A stretch of 64,000 nt of DNA from NCBI GenBank assembly GCA_930367205.1, contig OV884014.1, positions 113,441,153 through 113,505,152 of the forward strand, given 5' to 3'. A program made the translations under genes and the position numbers. Under the pieces are notes generated by a model, which was not told the DNA's origin, did no database searches, and worked only from the letters and a program-made list of their open reading frames with translations. How positions within the stretch are numbered: the first letter of the stretch is position 1; each line of letters opens with the position of its first letter. Shown here one piece after another: positions 45,061 to 57,297 of the stretch. The DNA comes from Acanthosoma haemorrhoidale (Eukaryota > Arthropoda > Insecta > Hemiptera > Acanthosomatidae).

Positions 45061-47147
45061 TAGCAATTGAACATTGTTTAAATTTTTCCGCCATGCTGAT
45101 TAATTAGTACAAATAGTTAGACAAATCTAATAACCGCTTTTTATTCTCTGGGAAATAAAATTAGTTATGTTTATAACACAATAAAAGGAAGCACACAACG
45201 CCTAAAATTCGCAACAATAATTTTGTGAAAAGATTTGTGCATAAAACATTAACATTACAATTTATTTTTAAGGACCACTAGAAATTAGTGATGAAGTTGA
45301 ATTTTTTTATTCTTTTTCCTACATACAAATGAGTGAATATTTTAGTTTTACGTATCAGTTGTGTTTTAGTTTAGAGGCGATCTGGTGACTACCAAATAGT
45401 CAAATAGCTCCCCTGAAACATAAAATAGAATAGAGGAAATAACCTTTTGCAAAAAAGAAAGCAAGATAAATTAACTCAATTATTTACAATTAATATTATC
45501 AAAGTACATTAACAACGAAGTATTAAAATCGAATCATTTGTAACAAAAGATGCACAAACCAGGACGATTGTCGAGGGTATGTCACGATAGGTCCTGAGAC
45601 AAGTTCAAAAATCTTCGATTTATGCAATAGTTTTTCGAAGACAAGTAAGATGGTGAGATAAAACCTAGATGTTCTTATTGTTGGTGCTTCTCTGATATCG
45701 AAGCCAAAGGAGTCCATTTCGTCAAAATAACAGGACCTACAAAGACCCCTAAATTAAATCAGCTGTGACAAGGACAGGGGCTGGTGGGAGGTGGGGAGAG
45801 GCGGTCCAAGAAACCACTTTCTATATAGACCCTCCATCTTCCATCTATGGCAATTGAGTCATTTTCGTTACAAAGGACTTTTCTCCACGCTCCTTCCATT
45901 CTTTCCAGGATACCAGGATGGGTTCCCGGAGAGGTTTCATGCTTTTAATTCACTGTACAATCTACTCTATATATGTCTATGTAGATATATCAGGTTTATT
46001 TTAAATTATGTCTATCTAAATGGTAACATTCTTTTGATGATGTATCTGAGTTTGATTTTATACTGTTTGAATCTAACATTTATATAGGTTTTTAAAATTG
46101 TAAAATAAACACAACACCGGTCGTAGCTATAGCATAACTTTGCGTTTCCGAGGATACCAATTTGTTAGCTATGATACGTTAATCCCATTGGGGTACATTT
46201 TGATGCTCATTTATTTTAAATAATGTACAGCAACTTGGCACAAAATGGCACTGGATAATTTAGTTCTCAACGGCATTTGAACCTAACCCAATTTTTATCC
46301 CTAAAATAATTTTTTATCCCTTGACCTATAACTATAATCACCAAAATTAGGCTTTGATTAGGGGTTTTAAGTAAGTGAACATACTAGGATTATGACTATT
46401 GTATGTTCTGTTATAACGCAATTTCAAAAGCAAATAGCTCAGCACTAAGTATCTGTGACGGGAGTCGGGGCTTTCAAAAATGAAGGCTTAACTGTGCATC
46501 AGTTAAAACGAGAAATAAAATAAAAGTTTATGGTCCTATGGATATTATTTAATTAGTAAAAAATTGTTTGTTTTTATTTTTCAAAATTAATATAAACATT
46601 TTTAACACTTAACAGAAGAAAATATAAAACAGAATATGTTCATATACCAAAAAAATAAAATGGACATTTGTTGCAATAAAACTCTTTATAGAAAATAACA
46701 GGAACCAATAATTGTTCGAGACAAATGTATGTATAATGTTTAATGTTTCAAATAATATTAGGAATATGAGAGAAATCGTCATTAGCTGGCGGATTCGAAA
46801 CTGGACAGGCTTGTGCTGCTTATTGTGATTGTCTTTATGTTTCACGCTCTTGGTAAAGATGAAGTGAAATGAAACTAAAGTTGCACACCGGAAGGAAGTC
46901 GAGAAAAGTAACGATGGACAGGTTAATGTCGTTTATCAACCAGAAGCTTTGTCACCTGGGACAAATTTAACGTCCACCACTGAGGTGATGAAAATGGCGA
47001 TGAGCCGATGAATGAAATTCGAAGCAATAACGTCTGCTTTTCATTTAGACTAAGAGACCACTGGAATGTCTTAAGTAGACCATGCGGTCCCGGGCAGTAC
47101 GTGCTACCCATACAGAATTTTCACCTGTGCAAAAATCACGATGGAGC
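45061..47147. other. Spacer, nothing recognised
   Basis: Contains a GC-richer stretch at 45775-45930 and short frames (45791-46087, 46923-47111) without motifs or splice support. Confidence 0.4.
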
Positions 47148-47495
47148 AACAGTATTGTCCTTTTTTACTGTCTAAGAAAACTCCAGGTAATCTGGGGCCA
47201 TGGGTGCGCTTTGTCTGTGAAGGCACATATACTGGGTTAGAATTCGGATGAGGTTAAAAAATTATATTTATATAATTAACATAATTATAATAAAAAAATA
47301 TAATCTCGTTCATAAATATTTTCAAAGACAATAATTAGTTAATATTAATATATTTTGGTTGTTATGGTTATGACAGGAAAAACGGTATTGCAACTAATAC
47401 TGTTTAAAATACTAATGTGCAGAAGGACATGCTTCTTGAGCCAAATCCTCTTAGGCATGATTTGTGGTCACTCGTAGAATCATGGCTACTTCATT
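47148..47495 (+). repeat. Diverged direct repeat, copy 2
   Basis: Counterpart of 44705-45060, about 2.44 kb downstream. It has additional small insertions such as extra A/T between 47270 and 47300. Confidence 0.8.
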
Positions 47496-47694
47496 ACTTG
47501 GGTATAGTCTTTGTTTAGCTCCATTCCCTGAAAAATGTCTTAAGACTACTCAAACCACCTGTAAGTGGGGTTGTGGTGTCGTCACGAGGGGGTGCCTAGT
47601 TACCCTAGCTTTGGTGACGAAGTGAGGGTTGATTAAGTTTAAAACCTGGACAATCATTTCATGGCGGTCTTACTATCTGACTCCATATTTGATA

Positions 47695-48170
47695 GGTATG
47701 TGCTCCAACAATGCACTATGTTCAGGAGAAGAGGTATAGGGTAGGTGGTGTAGGTAGTTTGTGTGGTCTTGGAATGACCACGAATTCACACTCGGTATCT
47801 GAGGGTAAGCGAGTGTGAACCGGAGAGAGGTAGACTGGGTCACTTGGAGAACACTGCTTGGTAAGCTTGCAGGGCAACGACAACCGTTGTCCGCGTGGGA
47901 GAGGTCTCTCCCAAGGAGGTGCTAGTTTTAGCGAGACGAAGACAGAGATTCCCACTAGGAAGGAGTGGGGTCTGACAACGCCAGACTAAAACATAGCGAG
48001 GTTAGGAGAGAGAGATGCAGAGGTTTTCATAAATGAGAAGGCCAAGTTTGAACATCAGAGCAGCTGCAAGTCATCAGGCAGCCAGTCGTCGGGAGAATGA
48101 ATTACAGGCCCGCCGGTCTTAAATACCCAGCTGGCTTCGTAAGTAGCCAATCACCTTCGGTTTTATTGTA
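47695..48170 (-). mobile_element. Retroelement 5' region, second copy
   Basis: The minus strand matches 24195-24535. A TATA-like 'gggtatttaaga' lies near 48120, then the shared leader, then an ATG opening MESD near 47691 that stops after about 10 codons. Together with the 24-kb copy it defines the 5' end of a retroelement whose body I do not see here. Confidence 0.6.
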
Positions 48171-48403
48171 CCAAATGCAAGTTTAGTATGTGGTGTTCTT
48201 TCTTCTTTGACAAAGAGATATGTCACTGATACCTGACTCAGGTAAGGGTCTTCAGCCTTGGTTTGGTTCGCTTAGTACCTGTCACTGATAGCGGGTGACC
48301 CAGCACCTATAACTAATTAGCTTGCAGCTGCGTCTTTATTGTTTACAACATTTACAATGATTTATGGTTTCGTAATGTTTTTTACATTCGTTAATTTACA
48401 ATA

Positions 48404-48670
48404 TATATATCTGTACCTCGGAGGGATACAACACTATGTCCATTTTTTTCCATATTGACTTTATTACCGTAAAAAAGGTTTTTTTTCATTTTATAACAAC
48501 TGCATGATGTAAATAACAATAAATAGAATGTTCTGGTAAAATATTGTTTCAACATCTCAATAAATAGCTGTGCCAATAACACTTTTTGTTGAAAAAAAGT
48601 TTAAAACTCCTCTCCTGTAAAGTTATGAAAATGGACATAGTGTTGTATCCCTCCGAGGTACAGATATATA
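48404..48670. mobile_element. MITE with 43-bp perfect terminal inverted repeats
   Basis: 48404-48446 and 48628-48670 are exact inverted copies containing 'ctgtacctcggagggataca' and 'acactatgtccatttt'. Total 267 bases, internal part AT-rich and non-coding. The outermost TATATA may be target sequence. Identical ends suggest recent movement. Confidence 0.92.
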
Positions 48671-49164
48671 CAATAGGGTATAGGTTGATTTATCTTATGT
48701 AGTTAGCGGTCGCTACTTGGGTTTTAGTACAAATATGGTTATCGATAGATTTAAATAAAATAAAAAAAATTGAACAAACACGAATGAGTTTTATCAATGG
48801 AATGGTAATGATGAAAAAAAAAATCTCTTTAGAAAGAGATGTATTTGAAAGCGAACTTCAAAAGGATTTGTTTCCAGCAATAAAACACAATACTCAAGCA
48901 AGTTCTTTGCCTTTCGCAAAAGCCCGTTCCACTTGAAAACAAAAGATGGAACTGATGAGATGTAAAGGAAGGAGATGGAAATATGCAATACAAAGGAACT
49001 GAACATAATAACATTCCTGATGAAATATTTCCACGAGAAAAAAAAACCATTCTTTTCAAGTCAAGCCCTTAAGTAGTTTTTTCTTTATCCATAATGCCTA
49101 CTTGTATACCTTCAATATATTAAGTGGGCTTTATTTCGGTGTATTAATGTCTGTTATTAGGACT

Positions 49165-49290
49165 ATGTCAGGTCCTCCATGAGGTGTAGTGGTTAAAACC
49201 TGGTCCGACGGCAAGTGGCGTGGCAAACGTGAGATGCGCGAGGTTCCTACTTGCAGACTTGTCGTCGGTTGAATCAGTTGAAAAATGACT
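49165..49290 (+). repeat. tRNA-derived SINE
   Basis: 'ggtgtagtggttaaaacctg' is a good A-box and 'gcgaggttcctactt' a B-box-like word ~45 bases later. The segment is GC-richer than its flanks. No tRNA cloverleaf with an intact acceptor stem is evident, so I call a SINE head and not a tRNA gene. Confidence 0.6.
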
Positions 49291-51829
49291 TTTTATAGCT
49301 TAACTCAAAATAGCAGTTTTTAAGCAAATGAACTAAATATGTGTTTTTTACTAAAAGTGTGCAAGTTTCTTTGCGTAAATAACTGCTTACGTGAGTGCTT
49401 ACGGTATAGTAAAAAATAAGCTCATTGAACTGTCACGTATTCTGTCTCTTGAAAAGCTACAATACGCTAAGATATGATTCATTGCTTGATGAATAAAAGG
49501 TGTTCAAGGAACTTAACAGTTGGCTGATCATTTCTTGTTTTATGATGTCTTTCTTTACCACTTGTGTTTGTTAACATGACGAATTAATCCTGTAGTTGGA
49601 AGTTTAATTTAATAAAAATATTATGTGTGAATGGTGTTAATTTTAAGTGGTAGAATCGTTGTAAATGTACTCAGCCATCGATCCATGACATATTTGCCCG
49701 GGAAAAAATGGTACAAAAGCCTCTGCTGCATTGGGAATTGATAATCGAAAATGCCGATTTGCCAACTGGTACTCTGTCAGAAGAAACACCTTATAAGCGC
49801 TACAGAACATAACGTAGCAGAACAACATCTCGCAGACCCGCAAAAAAAGATGTTTTTCATATGATCTTCGTGTTTTTACATCGTTTAGTGACAAAATTAA
49901 GACCAGAGCTTTTATAAGCATTTTTTTCTCTTTTGTCATCATGTTTCCTACGAAAGAAAAAGTCTCTTGTAAATATGACATACGAAATTTGTAGATATAA
50001 TTATAAAGATGTGAATATAATTGAGAATAGACTGTAAAAACAAATGCAGATCAAACATATAATTGCATATTAACCACCCTGAAACATAGAAACTATTTTT
50101 AAATGCCCTTTGCTAACACGTTATTTTATATAAATAGTTTCAATTTTTATAAATGTTAATAGTCTGTTTAGTGTCAAATCTCACATACGATCCTGACATT
50201 TTGGGAATCACCCTGTACAAATGTTGCTACTTAGCTACAGCGCTCACCACTCTATTTTCAATAAAAAATTATCTATATATATTCCTAATCCAATGCATCT
50301 TTGTGTGCTGAATCGAATAAAGCCAAAATCAAGTCGAAAGAACAAACCGTCCGAAAGATATGGACCTTTGTATACTTCGGCGAACACAGCGGTACGCCTA
50401 CTGGGTGATGTGGATCTCTGGGTGATGCAGTGTTGGTTTCGGGTGCAACAGTTGCCGTTGATGTCGTAAGTGTTTACCGAAGGAGAAGCCACCCCGAATC
50501 ACCTCGTGCCATGACGAGCGTCCCATGACTGCTCGAGGTAAGACAATCCAGTCAAGATTCGCCAAACCACACGCGGTGGAAATCGTCCGTAACTGCTGAA
50601 CTCAAGGATATCATTTTAAATGCCTGAAAATGCAATAAAATAAATAAATTGAATGTAATAGGATACATTAAAAAAACACGCTGAAACATGTTTATTTTTA
50701 TCCATATATAATTTAAAAAAAAAATCATATTATTACTCCTGGGATTGATTTTTTCGTCTCATTATTAGCCCATTGAAATAATTTACTACAGCAAATTCCA
50801 TAGCTGTCAGTAAAAAACGAGATAAGCTTGCCAACACGGTTTCACGAGAGTTTTAATGAAGCTGAATAATGAGACATGGCTATATGTCAGAAAATTATTA
50901 ATCTAGACCTCACTCAAAATTATAGAACGATTTATTTGTATTTATAGTTGTAATAATTAATTAATAATTCTGAATTGCGTTTCATGGATTAGCCAATATT
51001 TCCTATGTCCTCGGATGAAATGTTCACAGGTTGACCTGACTGACAGACAGTTCTTTTTAAATGACTCATTTATTGTCAATGTGAATCCGACTTCATGACC
51101 ACGATCACTGCTGTTTTAGTTAAATTTTTTTTTGCAGTAATTTTCTTCCATACAGCCAAGATATTATACATATATCGAATCATTATGTTAATTTGATACC
51201 CTTCACACGCTGCCACGTATTTTGTTTTGTCTTCACTCAATAATTAACAGATTAATGACATTTTTCATTGAATCACTTCCATTTTCAGCGACATCGGGGA
51301 GGGGGGATGACACACAGACATTCAAAATATCGTCTCTGTTAGTAAAATATGGAATTAGCTGATGTTGAAAATAAGATTTTAATGACAGTTATAGTAAATT
51401 TTTAAAACAACAGTCCATAAAAAACAACTATATATCAATAATTAAGGACTAGGTGACATATAGTTTCATACGTACGAAACATCCTTCGTGGAGTTGAACA
51501 TTTGTTTCGTGACGTTGGATAGTCAAATGAAATCTTCATACAAAATCCCATGTTTAAAACTCCCATCTGGGGACCCTCTATGACAGATAGACGCGTGGGT
51601 GAAACTATAAGGGGTTTGAAAAAGGAAAAGAAAAAAACACCAAACTTTTAAAAAGAATTTATAGACGAGCGAGAGTAGTCGATAGCTCTCATTGACCAGC
51701 TCTAATTGAAAGAGTGGGATCAAAGAGTGGGTTGGGGGGGGGGGCGACCAGCAGGGGAAGTTGACACCCTGTGATCATTTATTTAGCAAAGGGTTCAATT
51801 AATCGAGAAGGCGACCCCTTTCATTTCCT
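49291..51829. other. Spacer; unassigned GC-richer block at 50300-50600
   Basis: The 50300-50600 block has two opposing 82-codon frames and a plus frame with TVAVDVVSVYRRRSHPESPR; not recognised. The minus frame 49643-49981 (112 codons) has no motif I know. Also a G run at about 51733-51744. Confidence 0.3.
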
Positions 51830-51905
51830 CCTTTCCTAACCTCTCATGTGAACGCTAGCCCGGTCGTTGGGTTAATCCTTATACCACGGAGCTCCCTTAA
51901 AAAAA
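51830..51905 (-). repeat. Possible tRNA-derived SINE fragment
   Basis: The minus strand reads 'gggagctccgtggtataagg', an A-box-like word. The B-box is not convincing. Confidence 0.35.
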
Positions 51906-52329
51906 AACTTTATGAAAGTAGGTTAATTTACTAAATAAAATTGATGAACTTACTGCGGTATTTTTTACTGGACTTCTCGCTGGTCACATACGAATCCTGA
52001 CTGACACCTTACACTCATCAACAACAACTGGAATCAAACCTAAACGCCCCTTCAACCGAACAAATTTCTTTGGTTCCCACCTTCACACCTGATTATACTG
52101 CCTCAAAGAGCGAGAATCACATTTTTACTTTGGACACTCTCGTCGGAATATCTAATACTGAATAGAACGAAAGTACAAGCCGGCTCTCCAATAGAAAACG
52201 GATTATCAAACGTACACACTGATATCAACCATGCGAAGAATTATATCAAATGAGGATTATACTAAACTATATAATGTTTTTCTACGTAAGGATTTCTGTA
52301 ACAAACTTCTTTGATAATAATAAAGTTAT

Positions 52330-52840
52330 CCTCCCCAATCTAGAAAAACTATAGAGAATATAACGAAGAATCCTATGAAGGATCTACGGCCCCAAAAAGA
52401 CACCAGAAGGATACAGGCTATAAGATACAACCAGGAAATCTACAAAGACATAAAGATCAGGAGACTGAAATTCCACGGACACATGGTAAGAACGGCCCCG
52501 GAAAGACTAAACAAGGAAATATTCCAGAAAGCCCGAGGATACAAAAGCTCAAGGGGATATACCAAGCAGATGAAGGAAGAAACTGAAAGACTAGGAAGAA
52601 CGGACCAGGATTGTCAGGACGGAGAAAGATATAGGAAAAGACTGAAGGAAATCAAGGTTCTTGTGGGAAAGAAAAAATCGAAAAAGGGAGTCGCGTGGAC
52701 AGAAGAAAGAAAACAAAAGCACGCAGAGATAATGAGGGAAAAATGGAAGGAAAGGAAAAACAAAAAACAAGAAAAGAACCGAAAGTAATGATATTCGCGT
52801 GGTCTTTAAGGCCTTTCCCTGACAAAAAAAAATCACTCAG
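52330..52840 (+). pseudogene. Endonuclease-reverse transcriptase C-terminus (non-LTR)
   Basis: The plus frame from ATG 52375 gives MKDLRPQKDTRRIQAIRYNQ, EIYKDIKIRRLKFHGHMVRT, APERLNKEIF and a Lys/Arg-rich tail with WTEERKQKHAEIMREKWKER. The block KxRRLxxxGHMVRxxxxRLxKxIF is the usual C-terminal signature of a group of insect endonuclease-reverse transcriptases. Upstream RT blocks are missing, so this is a 5'-truncated insertion. The stop is at 52786-52788. The following 35 bases ('aatgatattcgcgtggtctt') recur near 53100. Confidence 0.75.
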
Positions 52841-53054
52841 AAATAATAGCTTAGGACATAATATAATATTAATATATTTCTACATGTCTATTATAAAATA
52901 GTTTATATTTATTTCAATCAGTTCTGGATCAATTGCTCAACCCGGAGTCATTAGTAGTGGTTTTAATTAATGTCCCGATGACGCAAAAGAAATTATTCAG
53001 TGCTAGAACTTAATTAATTGTTTCATATTAAGAAAAAAATCCTGTTATATACTG

Positions 53055-53220
53055 AGTGGAAGAAAAAGAAAAACAAAAAACAAGATGAAAACGGAAATTA
53101 ATGATATTCGCGTGGTCTTTAAGGCCTTTCCCTTTAAGCACGTGAAGCGGGCTCATGGGGTTACGTCGCCTGTGGTGTGCGTATTCCAATGCAATGAGAT
53201 TGTCGCACCGGTCAGCGCTC
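53055..53220 (+). repeat. 3' end fragment of the same non-LTR element
   Basis: 'gaaaaacaaaaaacaag', 'aatgatattcgcgtggtctt' and 'taaggcctttccct' repeat 52755-52821. It then continues into a GC-richer tail absent from the first copy. Probably a second, shorter insertion. Confidence 0.65.
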
Positions 53221-54479
53221 CTTGAGTAATTCTGTTTTTCTCCTTTATTCGAAACAAAATCACAAACACAAAAAAAAGAAAAATTTAACAAAAACAACCT
53301 CTAAACTTAACAACTACTATGTACATTTCCTTACTAGCTATAATTTTGTTTTTTAGCCCCACTGGAGATGCATATACCCCAGAAAATAATGGACATATAC
53401 ATATACGTGTAGATGTCTGTTCTGAATGACGTGACTGTTAAGTTGTTTAAATGTGCTATAGACGTCAGGAAAGAAAGTACAAATACGTTAGGATTATCAT
53501 TTACAACACCATTGATAGAGGTGGATTCGAAAATTGTACTTTGATAAATAAATAAAACTACTGACAGATTTTGTAACAAGTTTCATAAAAGTGTTTCCTA
53601 GCTACTTATCACACACGGTGTAAGTGCCATTTAACTGCTTAAACCTATTATGCCTAGTTTAGCAAAACCCGGAGCCTTTAATGTTTAGTATTTTTTATAT
53701 TGTATACTGTCTTGTATTTTTGTATTTTATATACTGCTAGATGTTAGATTTAAATCGAATTTCAATTTCATCAAACATCGACGTAAATGAGTTAGCAAAA
53801 AACAAATTAGTTTATATCAACATTTAGAGATGTGTATTTTTGGACGATATGGTTTTTCTACTTAAAGTTGATATTTTGATCTTTATAATGCTGTTGTTTT
53901 TCTCACCGTAGGCGCACAGTATAAATAAATATTTGGTTATTTTCTATTGCCATTTTCCTCTTCCTCCCAGCAATAATCTAGACCGGACAATCACGTACAT
54001 AACCCAATTTAAATTCTAAGCTCATAGTTCGTACATGACGCTCGTTCAAAACCATCCATACTCAGGTTTCCTGTTATCTCCTCGAAATACGATTCCATAA
54101 AATGTACTTCGAAATCCATATGGCCAAGCCTTTGTTAGATAAAAAAAAGCTTAAATCCTTCTTAAAGCTTTTGCTAATCTTAGTTTGTCATCATTTTAAC
54201 AGTGTGTACATGGATATATCGTGCCGGCCAAACACACATTACTTAGATCGCCATTGAGGGGACATAACAATAATAGCATAGATTGCGCGTCAAATATAAA
54301 ACTTTTATTTGAAAATTTGGTACAAATTATCAGTATTTTTATGGTAAAACACAAGCGTTTTTAGAAAACAATTTTTTTTAAAAGTTAATTCATAAGTCAT
54401 GCACCCTACACTTGGGAATTCGGGATATAGGAATAGGTGGGTATCTCACAGGTCCAGTAGTGAGGGTCTTATAAAAGGA
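53221..54479. other. AT-rich spacer, nothing recognised
   Basis: No motif-bearing frame or repeat link. Confidence 0.5.
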
Positions 54480-54545
54480 TATTGGATGTTGGCTCGGACA
54501 TGAGTAGCTCAGTGGATAGACCACCCGACACCAAGGACTGACAAA
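54480..54545 (+). repeat. tRNA-like SINE head
   Basis: 'gagtagctcagtggatagac' is a near-consensus A-box. The B-box is lacking because the sequence is cut by the NLR-A tail that starts at 54548. Confidence 0.45.
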
Positions 54546-54547
54546 TA

Positions 54548-54940
54548 ATATATGATAAATCATACCATATTTACAATTTTTATTCACTCGCACATTCATA
54601 CAGTATTTACAAACAGCCCAGAGACCTCCCAAATCCACATGGAGGATTATCGCATTCGCGTGCGAGACAGGAAGTGGAGTCTTGGGATCTCCCCCACTTT
54701 TTTCCGTCAGCCACGTCCCCGGATACGAGCCAATGGAGGCTGACCAAGAGCGCGAGAGCCACATACGCTCAGAAAATGATTGGAGAAACTGACCATTGCC
54801 AGGACTCCCAATGTCACGCATTTATAGCAGGTCACGAGGGCACTGCCGTTTCAGTCTCCGAGGAGGATTATAGGGATAAGTGGTGCAGTGAAATGACTGT
54901 GTTAGGGGATTAGGGTGCTTGAATAGGTTAATAATTAAAA
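54548..54940 (-). repeat. NLR-A 3' end
   Basis: ORF tail (minus sense, RQW/CPRDLL region at 54830-54935) followed by the usual 3' UTR down to about 54548. Landmarks 'gagccaatggaggctgac' and 'agcaggtcacgaggg' match other copies. Confidence 0.85.
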
Positions 54941-54974
54941 TTGGTGACTTGCTCTTAAGAAAATAAAGTGATTT

Positions 54975-55394
54975 ATGAGGCCGTATTCCTGGTATTACTG
55001 TTATTTTCCTACACTTTTTCCTGAAGCGGTTGTCCCTCGTATGTCCTCTGTGGTACAGATGGAGCCACTAACCCCGCAATCTCGCTTGACTTATACGCCT
55101 CAATCTCTTCTTCAGATTAAGGTCTTTTACCGAACCCGCTGGAAGTTACAAATGACTCCCCCCCCCCCGCAGTCAAGTCCCACGGAAGTGGCTGCATTTT
55201 TCTCAAGCGTCGTAAGGCTTCGTGAAGCGCAGTTACTGTTCCTCTCAAGCCGTTTATGGACCTCTTTTCTTATTGTGGCGATATGTCGTGAGGCATCTGT
55301 CCGGCCTAGAGCGCTCTATAACTATCTTAGGCACAACTCTGTTTTTGTTTATTCTTTACTATGGAGAAAGTTTGTTACATTAATGAGCGCTTGA
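54975..55394 (+). other. Unassigned 139-codon open frame
   Basis: GC-richer than its surroundings and open for 139 codons, with a C10 run near 55150. I recognise no domain. The minus strand is also nearly open (for example EEIEAYKSSEIAGLVAPSVP), so coding strand and status are undecided. Confidence 0.2.
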
Positions 55395-55421
55395 GGAAAC
55401 ATCAAGATTGTTTGAAAGGTA

Positions 55422-56345
55422 TTCGGGGGACCGGAAAGTAATATCGTTTTTTTTACATCAAATTCAAACAGACAAATTTTTAACAAGTTTTTGTTTTTGA
55501 TCAGTGATGAAATCGCCCTGGTTATCGGCAACCAGTTCGATGACCTATTACCATATTTCTGGTAAATCCATGATCCCGCACTCACAGAAATTCTGGTCCT
55601 TATCAGCAAACAACTCAACCAAGTGCGATTTGAGGTTATCGTTTTTACTGAAATTTTGACTACTTAAGAAATTTTGTAAACTTCGGAATAAATAATAATC
55701 CGATGGCGCAAGGTCGGGGCTGTATGGGGGATGCGACATCACTTCCCAACCAAGCTCTAATAGTTTCGTACGTGTTGCTAAAGATGTGTGAGGCCTCGCA
55801 TTGTCGTGGCGGAACCCAAGTATCGAGTTTCTTAACAAGTCCGAGTCGTCTTATATGATTTTCAATTGTTTTGTGTGCGATAAATTTAACTGTTTTTCAA
55901 TTTTCCGTACAGTTATATGGCGGTTCGATTCAATTATGGTTTTCATTTTGTCGTTATCAACTTCACAAGGTCGACCAGAACACGTCGGTCATCTTTCAGT
56001 GAAAAATCTGATGAACGAAATTTTTCAAACCGATTCTCCCACGTTGGTTCTGTTAAACAATCAACACTATTAACTTTACATATCTCTTTGTGAGCTTCGG
56101 CCGCTTTCTTGCCTTTATGAAAATAAAAATGTAAAATGAGACGAAAGTGCTTATTTTTGCACTCCATGTTAAAACTGACCGCAAACTGACAGTTGTAAAC
56201 AAAATTAGACGGAATTTGTTTCTATAGCAACTTAAAAGTATCGACTACTAAATTTCAAAAGAAAACAAACCTTAACAAAAGAATAACGAAGCAAACATAA
56301 CGCTATCTACTTGTGCAAACTGAAATCACTTTCTATCCAACCAAA
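55422..56345 (-). mobile_element. Mariner element, internally deleted, with TA target sites
   Basis: The inverted ends ('ttcgggggaccggaaagtaa' at 55422; complement of 'tttggttggatagaaagtga' at 56345) are each flanked by TA (55420-55421, 56346-56347). 924 bases is shorter than the usual ~1.3 kb. Confidence 0.85.
55530..56167 (-). pseudogene. Mariner transposase with internal deletion
   Basis: Minus strand from ATG 56165-56167: MECKNKHFRLILHFYFHKGK, KAAEAHKEICKVNSVDCLTE, WENRFEKFRSSDFSLKDD (HTH). After a frame change comes TIENHIRRLGLVKKLDTWVP. It then jumps near 55835 to the C-terminal catalytic part GFRHDNARPHTSLATRTKLL, SHPPYSPDLAPSDYYLFRSL and DLPEIWQKVIEQLG. The second Asp (HDN) and third Asp (SPDLAPSDY) are present; the first Asp and some 120 residues are deleted at the jump. 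This cannot be active. Confidence 0.92.
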
Positions 56346-57225
56346 TATTAATAAAGATATGGAATATTAATTTTAGCTAAAAGCCCTACGATTTATTATT
56401 TATTCTTCCTCTTCAATATCCTTCCATTTCTCTTTGTTTTTTGCTATCAACCGTAGTCAATTAGTACTAATTAAATACCTTTAACCCTTTTTTTCCATCT
56501 GCTTTTTCCGTAATGGAAAATTCATGAGAATAGCCAAGAGGCTTTAGGCGTTCTAATCCAGGATCAATTCAACTCATCCCTTTGTCTTTTCCAGTAATGG
56601 ATTAAATTATCTCCAACATTATTTATTGTATAGGACATGTCTATAGCATAGCATATTGGTTGTATAACTTAATACATTTTTTCCCAAAAACACCGATTAA
56701 ATTTAGTAATCCTATTGAGAACCGATAGCTATTAAGGAACAAAATATTTATTATGTTACTGTTGACTTGTAGGATTCCACTAACTCTATTTGTTGATATG
56801 TATTTATTTCTATATGCGATTTCCTCGATAAATGATTGAATACTATTTTATTTATCGTCATCGGAGCCATTGACTGAATATTGAAAATATTACGCCTCTA
56901 AAAATTGTTCAATTGAAGTCGTAAACACGAAATGACAGTTTGAACGACTTTTTATATCAAAATGTCTTTAATTTCTATACCCTACTTAAAATTATATATT
57001 TTTTTTTAAAACAACTGGCTAATCGGTATATTACGTCTTATAAAAATAACACTAGTTTTCATATATTAATTAAGTCTGATCAGAACTCAACCTAAAATTT
57101 AAAGTCCATGGCTTGATCAGAAAATACCACGGGAGATAAAGGGTTCAATATATAAAATGTTTTTTTCTCAGAATGAGATTTAAATCGTTCATTATTTAAT
57201 CAATATGAAACGCGAGTCAATCAAG
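56346..57225. other. AT-rich spacer, nothing recognised
   Basis: No convincing frame or repeat. Confidence 0.5.
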
Positions 57226-57297
57226 AATTGTAAACATTTATCACAATTACTTATTGCCCAATAAGTTAGATTGTAATTTTATCACAATAAAGATGTT
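57226..57297 (+). repeat. NLR-A extreme 3' end
   Basis: 'tcacaattacttattgccca' and 'gattgtaattttatcacaat' then 'aaag'. Only about 70 bases of the element remain. Confidence 0.7.

Noticed and set aside
46923..47111. Minus-strand frame running to a gtgaca donor-like site
   Set aside because: No acceptor and no recognisable protein; competing frames are equally open.
49165..49290. Considered as a functional tRNA gene
   Set aside because: A- and B-box-like words are present, but a paired acceptor stem and normal anticodon arm are not evident.
49643..49981. Minus-strand 112-codon frame
   Set aside because: No domain, no splice support and no second copy; not enough to call a gene.
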